NCBI RefSeq assembly: GCF_009764645.1
Contig: NZ_RWIM01000194.1
Location: 1-40,784, forward strand
DNA: 40,784 bases
Reading direction: 5' to 3'
Source of the DNA: Pseudomonas sp. PB106
GTDB lineage: Bacteria; Pseudomonadota; Gammaproteobacteria; Pseudomonadales; Pseudomonadaceae
The position numbers and the translations under genes were made by a program. Below are positions 1 to 8,255 of the stretch, piece by piece. The notes beneath the pieces are model-generated. The model searched no databases. It was not told the origin of the DNA and was given only the letters and a program-made list of their open reading frames with translations. How positions within the stretch are numbered: position 1 is the first letter of the stretch; every line of letters starts with the position of its first letter.

Positions 1-70
1 AAGGCTGCGATCTTTTGATCTTGTCGTTAAAAATCAAAAGATCGCAGCCTTCGGCAGCTCCTACAGGGGG
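1..70. repeat. Hairpin repeat, 'CTGCGATCTTTTGAT' family, copy 1
   Basis: The first 51 bases form a nearly perfect inverted repeat: AAGGCTGCGATCTTTTGAT pairs with ATCAAAAGATCGCAGCCTT around a short loop, followed by CGGCAGCTCCTACA. The same element recurs near 11374 and at the window end, there in the opposite orientation. It lies just past the stop codon of the minus-strand IclR gene and could also help end that transcript. It may continue beyond the window edge. Confidence 0.85.
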
Positions 71-81
71 TTTGTGGAGTG

Positions 82-858
82 TCAGATAAACAATTCAGAG
101 GCCAGGCTGGCCGCCGACATTTCCTCGGCAAACGTCAGCAACAGCGGCGCCAGTTCATGCAAGCGCGCCCCCGGCATCCGCGCACTCGGCCCGGCAATAC
201 TCAGTACGCCGATCACGCGACCATCCGTTGGATGTTTCACCACCGCCGCAATCGCCGAAGTCCCCACCGCTGAACTTTCCTCGACACACGCATAGCCCTG
301 CTCACGAGCCAGACGCAGGCGTTCCAGCAACTCGATATTGGAGCGCGGCGCATTCGGCCCAACGCCCACCGGCACCTCTGCTGCCTGACGCTCGACCAGC
401 GATAACGCCTCGGCATCACTCATGCACGCCAGCCACGCATGCCCGGATGCGGTGTAAAACAGCGGTGCATCGCGGCCCATGTCCGGGTCATAACGCAGAC
501 CGTTGCGCGCGCCTTGAGCCTTGGCAATCCAGGTCTGCCGCTCGCCCTCGATCACTCCCAGGCGCACCAGCTCACCGGTTTCCTGCGCCAGTCGGTCAAG
601 CACCGGCTGGACGATATCGGCACCGCTGCTCGACAGATATTGAAAACCCATCGCGACCAGTTTGGTCGACAGGTGATAGCGCAAGGTTTCCGGATTCTGT
701 CGCACGTAACCGAGACGAATCAGCTCGGCGAGCAGACGGTGCGTCGCGCTTTTCGGGATATCCAGTTGCTCGGCCAGCGCCTGCATCGGCAGCCCGCGCG
801 GATCACTGGTGAGGCTCTCCAGCACGCTGAAAACCCGTTCGATTTGACTGCCGGCCAT
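82..858 (-). CDS. IclR-family transcriptional regulator
   Basis: A 258-residue protein with the IclR layout: an N-terminal winged helix-turn-helix over about residues 5-65 (QIERVFSVLESL, then IPKSATHRLLAELIRLGYV) and a C-terminal effector-binding domain over about 80-255 with the family's SAIAAVV and VIGVLSIAGP segments. I chose ATG 858 rather than a TTG at 870, because the ATG has a GGA-type ribosome site at usual spacing and the frame then begins MAGSQIERVF, as is typical. It is divergent from a flavoprotein/aldo-keto reductase operon. IclR proteins often control such adjacent catabolic operons and themselves. The effector is unknown. Family assignment is firm; target assignment is inferred from position and from a palindrome at 992-1006. 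Confidence 0.92.
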   Translation of the reverse strand: MAGSQIERVFSVLESLTSDPRGLPMQALAEQLDIPKSATHRLLAELIRLGYVRQNPETLRYHLSTKLVAMGFQYLSSSGADIVQPVLDRLAQETGELVRLGVIEGERQTWIAKAQGARNGLRYDPDMGRDAPLFYTASGHAWLACMSDAEALSLVERQAAEVPVGVGPNAPRSNIELLERLRLAREQGYACVEESSAVGTSAIAAVVKHPTDGRVIGVLSIAGPSARMPGARLHELAPLLLTFAEEMSAASLASELFI

Positions 859-991
859 GGGGAAATCCAATTTAAATTTCGCCGATTCTAGAAGACATCC
901 GCAGTAAAGCGAAATCTGGAACCAGTTGTTCGATAACCGCCCGCTTTGTTGGGTTAAAGCTTGTAGGCCAATGGCAGCAATGGTTATTTTC

Positions 992-1006
992 TGGAATCAA
1001 ATTCCA
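992..1006. promoter_or_regulatory. Candidate IclR-type operator
   Basis: TGGAATCAAATTCCA is a perfect 6-3-6 palindrome in the divergent IclR/flavoprotein intergenic region (859-1035), 30 bases before the flavoprotein ATG. It closely resembles the E. coli IclR box as I know it (TGGAAAT-N-ATTTCCA). Its place suggests repression of the flavoprotein operon. Binding is inferred. Confidence 0.55.
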
Positions 1007-1035
1007 AAAAAAATCCAGCGCTGGAGCCTTGTTTG

Positions 1036-2775
1036 ATGCCTGCCGAACTTCCCGCTATCGACTGCGACGTTTTGATCGTCGGCTCCGGCGCCGCCGGATT
1101 TTCGGCAGCCGTCACTGCTGCATGGCATGGCCTGAAGGTCATCGTCGTTGAAAAGGATGCGGTGTTCGGTGGCGCCACCGCGTGGTCGGGTGGTTGGGCG
1201 TGGGTGCCGTGCAATCCGCTGGCCCGACGCGCCGGCATCATCGAAGACGTCGAACAACCGCGTACGTATTTGCGCCATGAACTGGGCGAGCATTTTGACC
1301 CGGCGATGATCGACGCCTTCCTCGAAGCCGGGCCACGCATGGTGGCGTTTTTCGAGCAAAACACCGCCCTGCAATTCGCCGACGGCAACGGGATTGCCGA
1401 CATCCATGGCGACACACCGGGCGCGGGCACCGGCGGACGATCGGTGATTGCCGCCCCCTACGACGGGCGCAAGGTCGGACGCTTGCTCAAGCGCCTTCGT
1501 ACAACCATGCGCGAAACGTCCTTCATGGGCATGCCGATCATGGCGGGCGCGGACCTGTCCGCATTCCTTAATTTGACCCGTTCGCTGAAAGCCGCATGGC
1601 ACGTGACGCGACGGTTCACCCGGCACCTGTTCGACTTAGCGCTACATGGCCGCGCGCTGCAACTGGTCAACGGCGTGGCGCTGGTCGCGCGATTGGCGAA
1701 ATCGGCCGAGGACCTTGGCGTGTTGCTGTGGGAGTCGGCGCCGGTAACTGAATTGCTGCGCGACGAAAACCGCGTTTGCGGTGCAGTGATCAACAGCAAA
1801 AAAGGTCCGATCCGCGTTCACGCACGCAAAGCCGTAGTGCTCGCGGCAGGTGGTTTCGCCAACGACATCGAACGGCGCAAAGCCCTGTTCCCACGTACAC
1901 CCACCGGCCACGAACATTGGGCGTTGCCGCCGCTGGCCGTGAATGGCGATGGCTTGCGTCTGGGCGAAAGCGTCGGCGCGCGGGTCAACAGCGACGTTGC
2001 GTCACCGGTCGCATGGGCACCGGTTTCGCAAGTGCCTCACGCCGACGGCAGCATTGGACATTTCCCACACATCATCGAGCGTGGCAAACCGGGCATCATC
2101 GGCGTGCTCAGCAACGGTCAGCGCTTCGTCAATGAAGCCAACGGTTACTTCGACTACGTCAGCGCGATGGTCAAAACGGCGCCGCCAGATGAAGAAGTCG
2201 CCTCATGGCTGATCTGCACTCATGCCTTTCAGCGCCGTTATGGCCTCGGCATGTCCCGGCCGTTTCCGGTTCCGTTGTCAGAATTCGTCCGCAGCGGCTA
2301 TCTGAAAAGCGGTAACAGCGTTGAGGAGTTGGCCAGCGCTTGCGGTATCGATCCGAATGGTTTGCGCCAGACGGTGGATCACTACAACCGCCATGCCCGC
2401 CACGGCGAAGACCCTTTGTTCGGGCGCGGCAGCACCCCTTACAACCGCAAACAGGGCGATCCGGCGAACCTTCCCAACCCCTGCGTTGCCCCAATAGAAA
2501 CCGGCCCGTTCTATGCCGTGAAAGTACAACCGGGATGCTTCGGCACCTTCGCCGGCCTCAAGGTCAACCCTCACGCGCAAGTCCTCGACGCCAACGAACA
2601 ACCTATCGCCGGGCTGTATGCCGCGGGTGGCGACATGGCCAGCATCATGGGCGGCCACTACCCGGCGGGCGGAATCAACCTCGGCCCGGCGCTGACCTTC
2701 GGCTACATCGCCGCCCGGCACATTGCCGGCATTACTGCTTTCGAACAGGAGATCGACCATGCAGCACATCGTTAA
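1036..2775 (+). CDS. FAD-dependent dehydrogenase (FAD_binding_2, 3-ketosteroid dehydrogenase-like)
   Basis: A 579-residue flavoprotein. The N-terminal dinucleotide-binding fold is clear (DVLIVGSGAAGFSAAVTAA at about residues 10-28, then VVEKDAVFGGATAWSGG), and the C-terminal FAD segment reads AGGDMASIMGGHYPAGG, followed by LGPALTFGYIAARHIAG. This pattern is shared by fumarate reductase flavoprotein-like enzymes and 3-oxosteroid 1-dehydrogenases, which add or remove hydrogens at C-C bonds next to a carbonyl. ATG 1036 follows GGAG by nine bases; a TTG one codon earlier is less likely. The frame overlaps the next gene by 17 bases, so the two are probably one operon, likely under the divergent IclR regulator. 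Substrate is unknown; a steroid substrate should not be assumed. Confidence 0.85.
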   Translation: MPAELPAIDCDVLIVGSGAAGFSAAVTAAWHGLKVIVVEKDAVFGGATAWSGGWAWVPCNPLARRAGIIEDVEQPRTYLRHELGEHFDPAMIDAFLEAGPRMVAFFEQNTALQFADGNGIADIHGDTPGAGTGGRSVIAAPYDGRKVGRLLKRLRTTMRETSFMGMPIMAGADLSAFLNLTRSLKAAWHVTRRFTRHLFDLALHGRALQLVNGVALVARLAKSAEDLGVLLWESAPVTELLRDENRVCGAVINSKKGPIRVHARKAVVLAAGGFANDIERRKALFPRTPTGHEHWALPPLAVNGDGLRLGESVGARVNSDVASPVAWAPVSQVPHADGSIGHFPHIIERGKPGIIGVLSNGQRFVNEANGYFDYVSAMVKTAPPDEEVASWLICTHAFQRRYGLGMSRPFPVPLSEFVRSGYLKSGNSVEELASACGIDPNGLRQTVDHYNRHARHGEDPLFGRGSTPYNRKQGDPANLPNPCVAPIETGPFYAVKVQPGCFGTFAGLKVNPHAQVLDANEQPIAGLYAAGGDMASIMGGHYPAGGINLGPALTFGYIAARHIAGITAFEQEIDHAAHR

Positions 2776-3592
2776 CGCCCAGGGTTTGAACATGCCGAAA
2801 CTCGGCCTCGGTACATGGCCGATGCTGGGCGAGGAATGCACCCGCGCCGTGGAGCAAGCGCTGGAACTGGGTTATCGCCACATCGACACGGCAGCGGCCT
2901 ACAACAATGAGGACGCCGTCGGACAAGCGTTGGCGAATACGCCGACGCCGCGCGAGCAGATTCACGTCACCACGAAAGTCTGGTGGGACCAGTTGCAACC
3001 CGATGCAATGCGTCACTCCATGGATCGCAGCCTCAAAGCGTTGCGCAGCGACTACGTCGACCTGTTCATGCTGCACTGGCCCACCACCGATTGGGACTTG
3101 CCGCGTACCCTCGCCACGTTGGCCTCGTTCAAGGAACAAGGTCTGGCGCGCAATATCGGTGTGGCGAATTTTCCGCTGCCGCTGCTGCGCAAAGTCGTCG
3201 AGGAATACGGCATTGATCTGTCCGCCATTCAGGTCGAGTACCACGTCCTGCTCGGACAAAACGCCCTGCTCGACTACGCTCGCCAACACAATCTGGCGCT
3301 GACGGCCTACACACCGCTGGCGCGCAACAAGGTTTCACACATTGCCGAGATCCAGCAGATCGCCGCCAAGCATGGCGTGCTGCCGACACAGGTCGCGCTG
3401 AAATGGCTGCTCGATCAAGACAATGTGGCGGCGATTCCCAAGGCAAGCAGCAAAGCCAATCAACTGGCCAATCTTGCGGCACTTGAGGTCGATCTCGACG
3501 ATGAAGACCGTGCGCTGATTGCCAGTCTGTCGAAGCGCGAACGTCAGGTCAGCCCGGACTTCGCTCCGGTGTGGGATGCGTTTGATCAGTGA
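2759..3592 (+). CDS. Aldo/keto reductase
   Basis: A 277-residue (alpha/beta)8-barrel NADPH-dependent carbonyl reductase. The catalytic tetrad of the family can be read: Asp43 and Tyr48 (HIDTAAAYNN), Lys73 (TTKVWWD) and His106 (FMLHWP). The cofactor-phosphate region is IPKASSKANQLANL near the C-terminus. The length is normal for the 2,5-diketo-gluconate reductase type. ATG 2759 lies inside the end of the flavoprotein gene, preceded by AGGAGATCGACC, which favours it over an in-frame codon at 2723. Translational coupling with the flavoprotein suggests consecutive steps on one substrate, for example alkene or alcohol oxidation with carbonyl reduction. The substrate cannot be read from sequence. 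Confidence 0.92.
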   Translation: MQHIVNAQGLNMPKLGLGTWPMLGEECTRAVEQALELGYRHIDTAAAYNNEDAVGQALANTPTPREQIHVTTKVWWDQLQPDAMRHSMDRSLKALRSDYVDLFMLHWPTTDWDLPRTLATLASFKEQGLARNIGVANFPLPLLRKVVEEYGIDLSAIQVEYHVLLGQNALLDYARQHNLALTAYTPLARNKVSHIAEIQQIAAKHGVLPTQVALKWLLDQDNVAAIPKASSKANQLANLAALEVDLDDEDRALIASLSKRERQVSPDFAPVWDAFDQ

Positions 3593-3737
3593 GTAGGAAA
3601 ACAGCGTTCGCACGGTTCGAAACGTCAGTAGCAAGATCGGTCTTACGCGCTCTTACACATCTGCCCTGCAGAATTTGAGGCGTGCGGTTATTCATAGGCG
3701 AGGCGAAAACGCCCCATCAACCTATGAGAGAACCAAC

Positions 3738-4586
3738 ATGCTATGGAACAAGGCAAGACGCAGCGACAACGTCAACGACACGCGAGAGGGCAAGGACGCC
3801 CGCACCCTGACAGGGAAAAAAATCGGCGCAGGACTGGCCGCCGCTGCACTGACAGGTGTGGCGCTCTACTCGGGTTTCAACACCGCGCCACGGCCGCCTG
3901 CCAGTGACAATTACATCAGTCAGGAGATCGCGCCGGTCGACGACCCCCAACTCAGATTCATCGAATCAATACTGGGCGACACCGAAGACACCTGGAAACA
4001 GGTGTTTGCCAGCACCGGGCAACATTACCCCGCGCCCACATTGACCCTGTTCAGCGATGGCATTGGGTCCGGTTGCGGCTTCGCCAGTGCGTCAAGCGGC
4101 CCCTTCTATTGCCCCGACAACCAGCAGATTTATCTGGATCCGGCGTTTTTCGAACAAATGGCCGAGCGCTTTTCGGTGGTCGGTGACTTCGCTCAGGCTT
4201 ACATCCTCGCCCACGAAGTCGGCCATCACGTTCAAATTGCCCTGGGTATTTCCGCACCGTTTGAACGCGCGATGGCCGCCGGGCAGCCCGTGACCGGCGG
4301 CTCAGGACTAGAGGTGCGCGCCGAACTGCAGGCCGATTGTTTGGCCGGTGTCTGGGCGCACCATGGGCAACAACGCCACGCGTGGCTGGAACCGGGCGAC
4401 ATCGACGAAGCACTGAACGCTGCCAGCGTGCTCGGCGACGATGCGCTGCAACGCGCGCGGCATCAGACGGTTCGCCCCGAGACCTTCAGCCATGGCACAT
4501 CGCAGCAGCGCAGCGACTGGTTCACCGCAGGATTCGATAGCGGCCGCGTCGAAGCGTGCGATACCTTCAACGCCGCGCAGTTGTAA
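3738..4586 (+). CDS. YpfJ-type neutral zinc metallopeptidase, copy A
   Basis: A 282-residue membrane-anchored protein of the YpfJ/KPN_02809 'neutral zinc metallopeptidase' family. It starts MLWNKARRSDNV, has one hydrophobic segment at about 30-47, then a catalytic domain with HEVGHH (His159, Glu160, His163) and a downstream ELQADC (Glu196), which together give the usual zinc site. Cys113 and Cys125 flank GPFYC and may form a disulfide. ATG 3738 follows GAGAGAACCAAC and matches the start of the neighbouring copy; upstream in-frame codons are not conserved. It is clearly a paralogue of the gene at 4707 but is more diverged and lacks the Gly-rich linker. Natural substrates of this family are not known to me. 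Confidence 0.88.
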   Translation: MLWNKARRSDNVNDTREGKDARTLTGKKIGAGLAAAALTGVALYSGFNTAPRPPASDNYISQEIAPVDDPQLRFIESILGDTEDTWKQVFASTGQHYPAPTLTLFSDGIGSGCGFASASSGPFYCPDNQQIYLDPAFFEQMAERFSVVGDFAQAYILAHEVGHHVQIALGISAPFERAMAAGQPVTGGSGLEVRAELQADCLAGVWAHHGQQRHAWLEPGDIDEALNAASVLGDDALQRARHQTVRPETFSHGTSQQRSDWFTAGFDSGRVEACDTFNAAQL

Positions 4587-4706
4587 CCTTGGCAATATCA
4601 GCATCAGCGTCAGAACCGGCATCGATCACGATGGTCTGACGACCGGACTGGCGCCGTTGTCGTGCACCAGCAACACTCATCACCACGTACAACAGAGGAT
4701 TCCCAC

Positions 4707-5594
4707 ATGCTATGGAAAAAAGGCCGACGCAGTGACAACGTCGTCGACGCCCGTGGTGATGATGCCGGCGGTGGCGGCGGCATGCGCTTCGGCGGCGGCA
4801 AAGGTCTTAGCCTGGGAGCTATCCTGCTGATCGTCGGCATCGGCTGGATCACCGGGCAGGATCCGCTGCAAATTCTCGGGCAGCTCACCGGGCAATCCAC
4901 ACAGCAAGCGGCGCCGACCTCGCAAACCCGCCAGGCGCCACCGGCCAACGACGAACAGGCCGAGTTCGTCCGCTCGATCCTTGGCGACACCGAAGACACC
5001 TGGGGCACGATTTTCCAGCAGGCCGGTCGCCAATATAAAGATCCGACATTGGTGCTGTTCAGCAATCGGGTGAATTCCGCCTGCGGTCTGGCGACCTCCG
5101 CCACGGGCCCGTTCTATTGCCCGGCCGACCAGAAGGTCTATCTGGACATGGCGTTCTTCCAGGAGATGTCGCAACGCTTCAAGGCTGCCGGCGACTTCGC
5201 TCAGGCCTACGTGATCGCGCACGAAGTCGGACACCATGTGCAGACGCTTCTTGGCGTCTCGGCGAAAATTCAGACAGCCCGCCAGCAAGGTCGGCAGATG
5301 GAAGGCGCCGGCGGTTTGCTGGTTCGTCAGGAATTGCAGGCCGACTGCCTGGCCGGCGTCTGGGCCTACAGCGCGCAGAAGCGCCTGAACTGGCTGGAAC
5401 CGGGCGACATCGAAGAGGCCTTGAACGCGGCCAACGCCATCGGTGATGATCGCTTGCAACAACAGGGTCAGGGCCGTGTGGTCCCGGACTCGTTTACCCA
5501 CGGTACGTCGGCGCAAAGGGTGCGCTGGTTCAAAACCGGATTCGCGCAGGGCCAGGTCGGCCAGTGCGACACCTTCGCGGCGAAAAACCTGTAA
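4707..5594 (+). CDS. YpfJ-type neutral zinc metallopeptidase, copy B
   Basis: A 295-residue protein with the standard family layout: MLWKKGRRSDNV start, a Gly-rich linker (about residues 20-33), a membrane segment at about 34-50, a Gln/Ala/Pro linker to about 80, then the metallopeptidase domain with HEVGHH (His172, Glu173, His176) and QELQADC (Glu209) as zinc ligands and catalytic base. Cys126 and Cys138 correspond to the cysteine pair of copy A. The peptidase part probably faces the periplasm. It follows copy A by 120 bases and is directly abutted by the hydrolase gene at 5595, so it is probably cotranscribed with it. Of the two it looks like the canonical member. Peptidase activity is inferred from motifs only. 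Confidence 0.9.
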   Translation: MLWKKGRRSDNVVDARGDDAGGGGGMRFGGGKGLSLGAILLIVGIGWITGQDPLQILGQLTGQSTQQAAPTSQTRQAPPANDEQAEFVRSILGDTEDTWGTIFQQAGRQYKDPTLVLFSNRVNSACGLATSATGPFYCPADQKVYLDMAFFQEMSQRFKAAGDFAQAYVIAHEVGHHVQTLLGVSAKIQTARQQGRQMEGAGGLLVRQELQADCLAGVWAYSAQKRLNWLEPGDIEEALNAANAIGDDRLQQQGQGRVVPDSFTHGTSAQRVRWFKTGFAQGQVGQCDTFAAKNL

Positions 5595-6545
5595 ATGCAT
5601 AAATGGCTTCTGGCTTTACTGATCATTGGCAGCACCGCGCAAGCCGCCGGCGTCGACGCAATCAGCCCCGGTCGCCTGCAACTCAAGGCCGGGGAAATGG
5701 CGGTCGGCATCGGCCCGGCACCAGAGAAAATCGAGCGTGTGCTAATTGTCATTCATGGCCGACTGCGCAACGCCGAGACCTATCGCAAAAGCGCCGAAAG
5801 CGCGGCCGAACTGGCGGGACAAAGCGCCCACACTCTGGTGATCGCGCCACAGTTTCTCAATGAGAGTGATGTCGCCCTCTACTCGTTGCCCGCCACGGTG
5901 TTGCGCTGGCAAGGCAACGAATGGATGGGCGGTGGGTTATCCACAGGGCCGAATCCGTTGAGTTCCTATGCCGCGCTTGATGAGATCGTTGCGCGGATCA
6001 GCGATCGCAAACAGTTTCCCGAGGTGAAGCAAATTGTGATCTTCGGCCACTCCGGTGGCGGCCAAGTGGTGCAACGTTACGCGCTGCTCGCCAAGGATCA
6101 GCCGGCGCTGAAGGCCAACGGTATTCGTCTGCGTTACGTGGTCGCCAATCCTTCGTCGTACGCCTACTTCAATGAGCAGCGACCGGTGGCGTTTGATCAC
6201 GCCAAGTGCCCAGGCTTCAATCGCTGGAAGTATGGTTTGGCGGACATGCCGGTTTATGCCGGTGGGCTAACGCCGCTGCAACTTGAGAGCAGTTACATCA
6301 AACGCGAGGTGATTTATCTGCTCGGGCAGCAGGACATCGACCCGCAGCATCCGGCGCTGGACAAGGGTTGTGAAGCCGAGGCGCAAGGTGCGTATCGTCT
6401 GGAACGCGGGAAATTGTACTTCGGCTATTTGCTGCGCCGGCATCCGGAGGGCGTCAATCAGCGGCTGGTGGAAGTGCCCGGGGTTGGGCATAACGGCGAC
6501 GGCATGTTGACGTCGCCGGAGGGGCAGAAGGCGTTATTCGAATAA
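5595..6545 (+). CDS. Secreted alpha/beta hydrolase
   Basis: A 316-residue protein with an N-terminal signal peptide (MHKWLLALLIIGSTAQA, likely cut after Ala17 or Ala18) and an alpha/beta-hydrolase fold: an oxyanion strand VLIVIHGR at 49-56, nucleophile elbow GHSGGG with Ser153, and a C-terminal GVGHNGDGM that supplies the catalytic His. It should act in the periplasm or outside the cell on an ester or similar bond. The ATG directly follows the stop codon of the metallopeptidase gene, with no spacer, so the two are almost certainly translationally coupled. A single REPIN follows the gene. I do not recognise a named relative; substrate is unknown. Confidence 0.82.
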   Translation: MHKWLLALLIIGSTAQAAGVDAISPGRLQLKAGEMAVGIGPAPEKIERVLIVIHGRLRNAETYRKSAESAAELAGQSAHTLVIAPQFLNESDVALYSLPATVLRWQGNEWMGGGLSTGPNPLSSYAALDEIVARISDRKQFPEVKQIVIFGHSGGGQVVQRYALLAKDQPALKANGIRLRYVVANPSSYAYFNEQRPVAFDHAKCPGFNRWKYGLADMPVYAGGLTPLQLESSYIKREVIYLLGQQDIDPQHPALDKGCEAEAQGAYRLERGKLYFGYLLRRHPEGVNQRLVEVPGVGHNGDGMLTSPEGQKALFE

Positions 6546-6567
6546 GTCCTGTATTGAATGATCTGCC

Positions 6568-6662
6568 GCCATCGCTGGCAAGCCAGCTCCCACAGTGGGT
6601 TGTGTCGCACACATTTTGCATCCACTGAAAATCCCTGTGGGAGCTGGCTTGCCAGCGATGAG
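6568..6662. repeat. REPIN (GAGCTGGCTTGCCAGC type)
   Basis: Two inverted REP units, ATCGCTGGCAAGCCAGCTCC at about 6571 and its reverse complement ending near 6659, enclose about 40 unrelated bases. It sits between convergent genes (hydrolase + and HAD phosphatase -), a common REPIN location, and may act as a transcription end or mRNA stabiliser. Confidence 0.9.
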
Positions 6663-6684
6663 GCCATATCAAACAACTGAAATG

Positions 6685-7278
6685 TCAGGTAAACAACATC
6701 TTGCGCAACTCGACACAATCTTTCGCATGCCAATCCGTCAACTCCGGCCAAGGATTATCCGGCAAATTCACCAACACCGTCCGCGCCCCCGCCGCTCGCC
6801 CGCAATCCAGATCAAAACGGTAATCGCCGACCATGACCATCTCGCTGGCCGGCACTTCCCAGGCCTCTGCCAACTTCAACAGTCCACCCGGATGCGGTTT
6901 AGGTGGCGCTTCGTCGCGGCCCAAAACGTCTTCGACGGCAAAGCAGTCAGCCAGACCAATCGCCTCCAGCGTCACATGCGCCAGCTCCCGCGCATTGCGG
7001 GTCAGAATGCCGAGGCGATAGCCGCGCGCGTGCAGATCACGCACCAGTTCCACCGCCCCGGCCGCCGGGATCGAACCCAGCGCCAGATCGCGCTCATGCT
7101 CAAGCAACCAGGCATGTTTCGCTGCGGCTTCATCTGCGGGTAACGCCGCGAGATAGGTCAGGATGTCGTCCTCCGGCGGAATCGCCAGCGCCACGCGAAT
7201 CGCCGCAAAGTCATGCACAGCGACGGTCAGCGTGCCGTCCATGTCGAACACCCAGTGCTTCACATCGCTGAGGCTCAT
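6685..7278 (-). CDS. HAD-family hydrolase (phosphatase)
   Basis: A 197-residue haloacid-dehalogenase-superfamily enzyme with motif I DMDGTLT near the N-terminus (first Asp as nucleophile), motif II LTRN, the Lys region PKPHPGG and motif IV GDYRFD. The helical insertion after motif I is the C1 cap type of phosphoglycolate phosphatase-like members. ATG 7278 overlaps the TesB stop codon in an ATGA arrangement, which decides the start and shows coupling with tesB. The likely reaction is hydrolysis of a small phosphate ester. Association with a CoA thioesterase gene does not define a substrate. An upstream in-frame extension lies wholly inside tesB and was not used. Confidence 0.9.
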   Translation of the reverse strand: MSLSDVKHWVFDMDGTLTVAVHDFAAIRVALAIPPEDDILTYLAALPADEAAAKHAWLLEHERDLALGSIPAAGAVELVRDLHARGYRLGILTRNARELAHVTLEAIGLADCFAVEDVLGRDEAPPKPHPGGLLKLAEAWEVPASEMVMVGDYRFDLDCGRAAGARTVLVNLPDNPWPELTDWHAKDCVELRKMLFT

Positions 7279-8144
7279 GCCCAATCCTTGCGATGACGAA
7301 TCAGGCCTTCCTGCGTCACCGACGCGACCAGTTGCCCGGCACGGTTGTACACACTGCCACGGGAGAATCCACGGGAATTGCCGGCCCATGGGCTGTCCAT
7401 CGCGTAGAGCAACCAGTCATCGGCGCGCAGATCGTTGTGGAACCACAGCGCGTGATCGAGGCTGGCGACCTGCATGTCTTTCTGCCACACCGATTTGCCG
7501 TGGGGCAGCATCGAGGTGGTCAGTAGACCGAAGTCCGAGGCGTAGGCCAGCAGGTATTTGTGCAGCGCCGGGATATCGGCCAAGGCGCCGTCGGCGCGGA
7601 ACCACACATATTTCACCGGATCCGCCGGTTGCGGGTTGTACGGGTCTTTTTCGGTGACCGGGCGTACTTCGATCGGTTTCGGGCACAGCAGTTTTTCGCG
7701 CATGTGCTCGGGGATCAGGTGCGCGCGCTGCTGGGTCAGTTCCAGCTCCGAGGGCAGGTTTTCCGGGCCTACCACCACAGGCATCTGGCTCTGATGCTCG
7801 AACCCGGCTTCGTCGTACTGGAACGATGCACTGCAGGTGAAAATCGGATGGCCCTTCTGGATCGCCGTGACGCGGCGGGTGCTGAAACTGCCGCCATCGC
7901 GCACGCGATCAACCGAATAGACCACCGGCAACTTGGCATCGCCCGGGCGCAAAAAATAGCCATGCATCGAATGCACATGGCGCGCTTCTTCAACCGTCTG
8001 ACTGGCCGCCGACAGCGACTGACCGAGCACCTGACCACCGAACAACTGACGGAAGCCCAGATCCTGGCTACGGCCACGGAACAGGTTCTCTTCGATCGGT
8101 TCCAGGGTCAGCAGGTCGACCAGATCTTCCAACACTTGGCTCAT
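7275..8144 (-). CDS. tesB: Acyl-CoA thioesterase II
   Basis: A 289-residue double-hotdog thioesterase that cleaves acyl-CoA to free acid and CoA in the cytoplasm. The family's marker stretches are present: GGQVLGQSLSAAS and HSMHGYFLRPGD in the first hotdog, and ASLDHALWFH plus VASVTQEGLIR in the second, containing the Asp and Gln of the Asp/Thr/Gln catalytic set known for E. coli TesB. Length equals the E. coli enzyme within a few residues. ATG 8144 has AGGAG seven bases upstream. It overlaps the HAD gene by four bases and lies 111 bases after the GNAT gene on the same strand. Confidence 0.94.
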   Translation of the reverse strand: MSQVLEDLVDLLTLEPIEENLFRGRSQDLGFRQLFGGQVLGQSLSAASQTVEEARHVHSMHGYFLRPGDAKLPVVYSVDRVRDGGSFSTRRVTAIQKGHPIFTCSASFQYDEAGFEHQSQMPVVVGPENLPSELELTQQRAHLIPEHMREKLLCPKPIEVRPVTEKDPYNPQPADPVKYVWFRADGALADIPALHKYLLAYASDFGLLTTSMLPHGKSVWQKDMQVASLDHALWFHNDLRADDWLLYAMDSPWAGNSRGFSRGSVYNRAGQLVASVTQEGLIRHRKDWA

Positions 8145-8255
8145 TCAGACTCTCCTCACACAACGCTATATGCCGCGCAGTCTTGGCTGCGGCGGCCGAT
8201 TCAGATTCTGGCGCGGGCCAATGATATGGCGGCCATTGTAAACGTCCGTGTCGGC

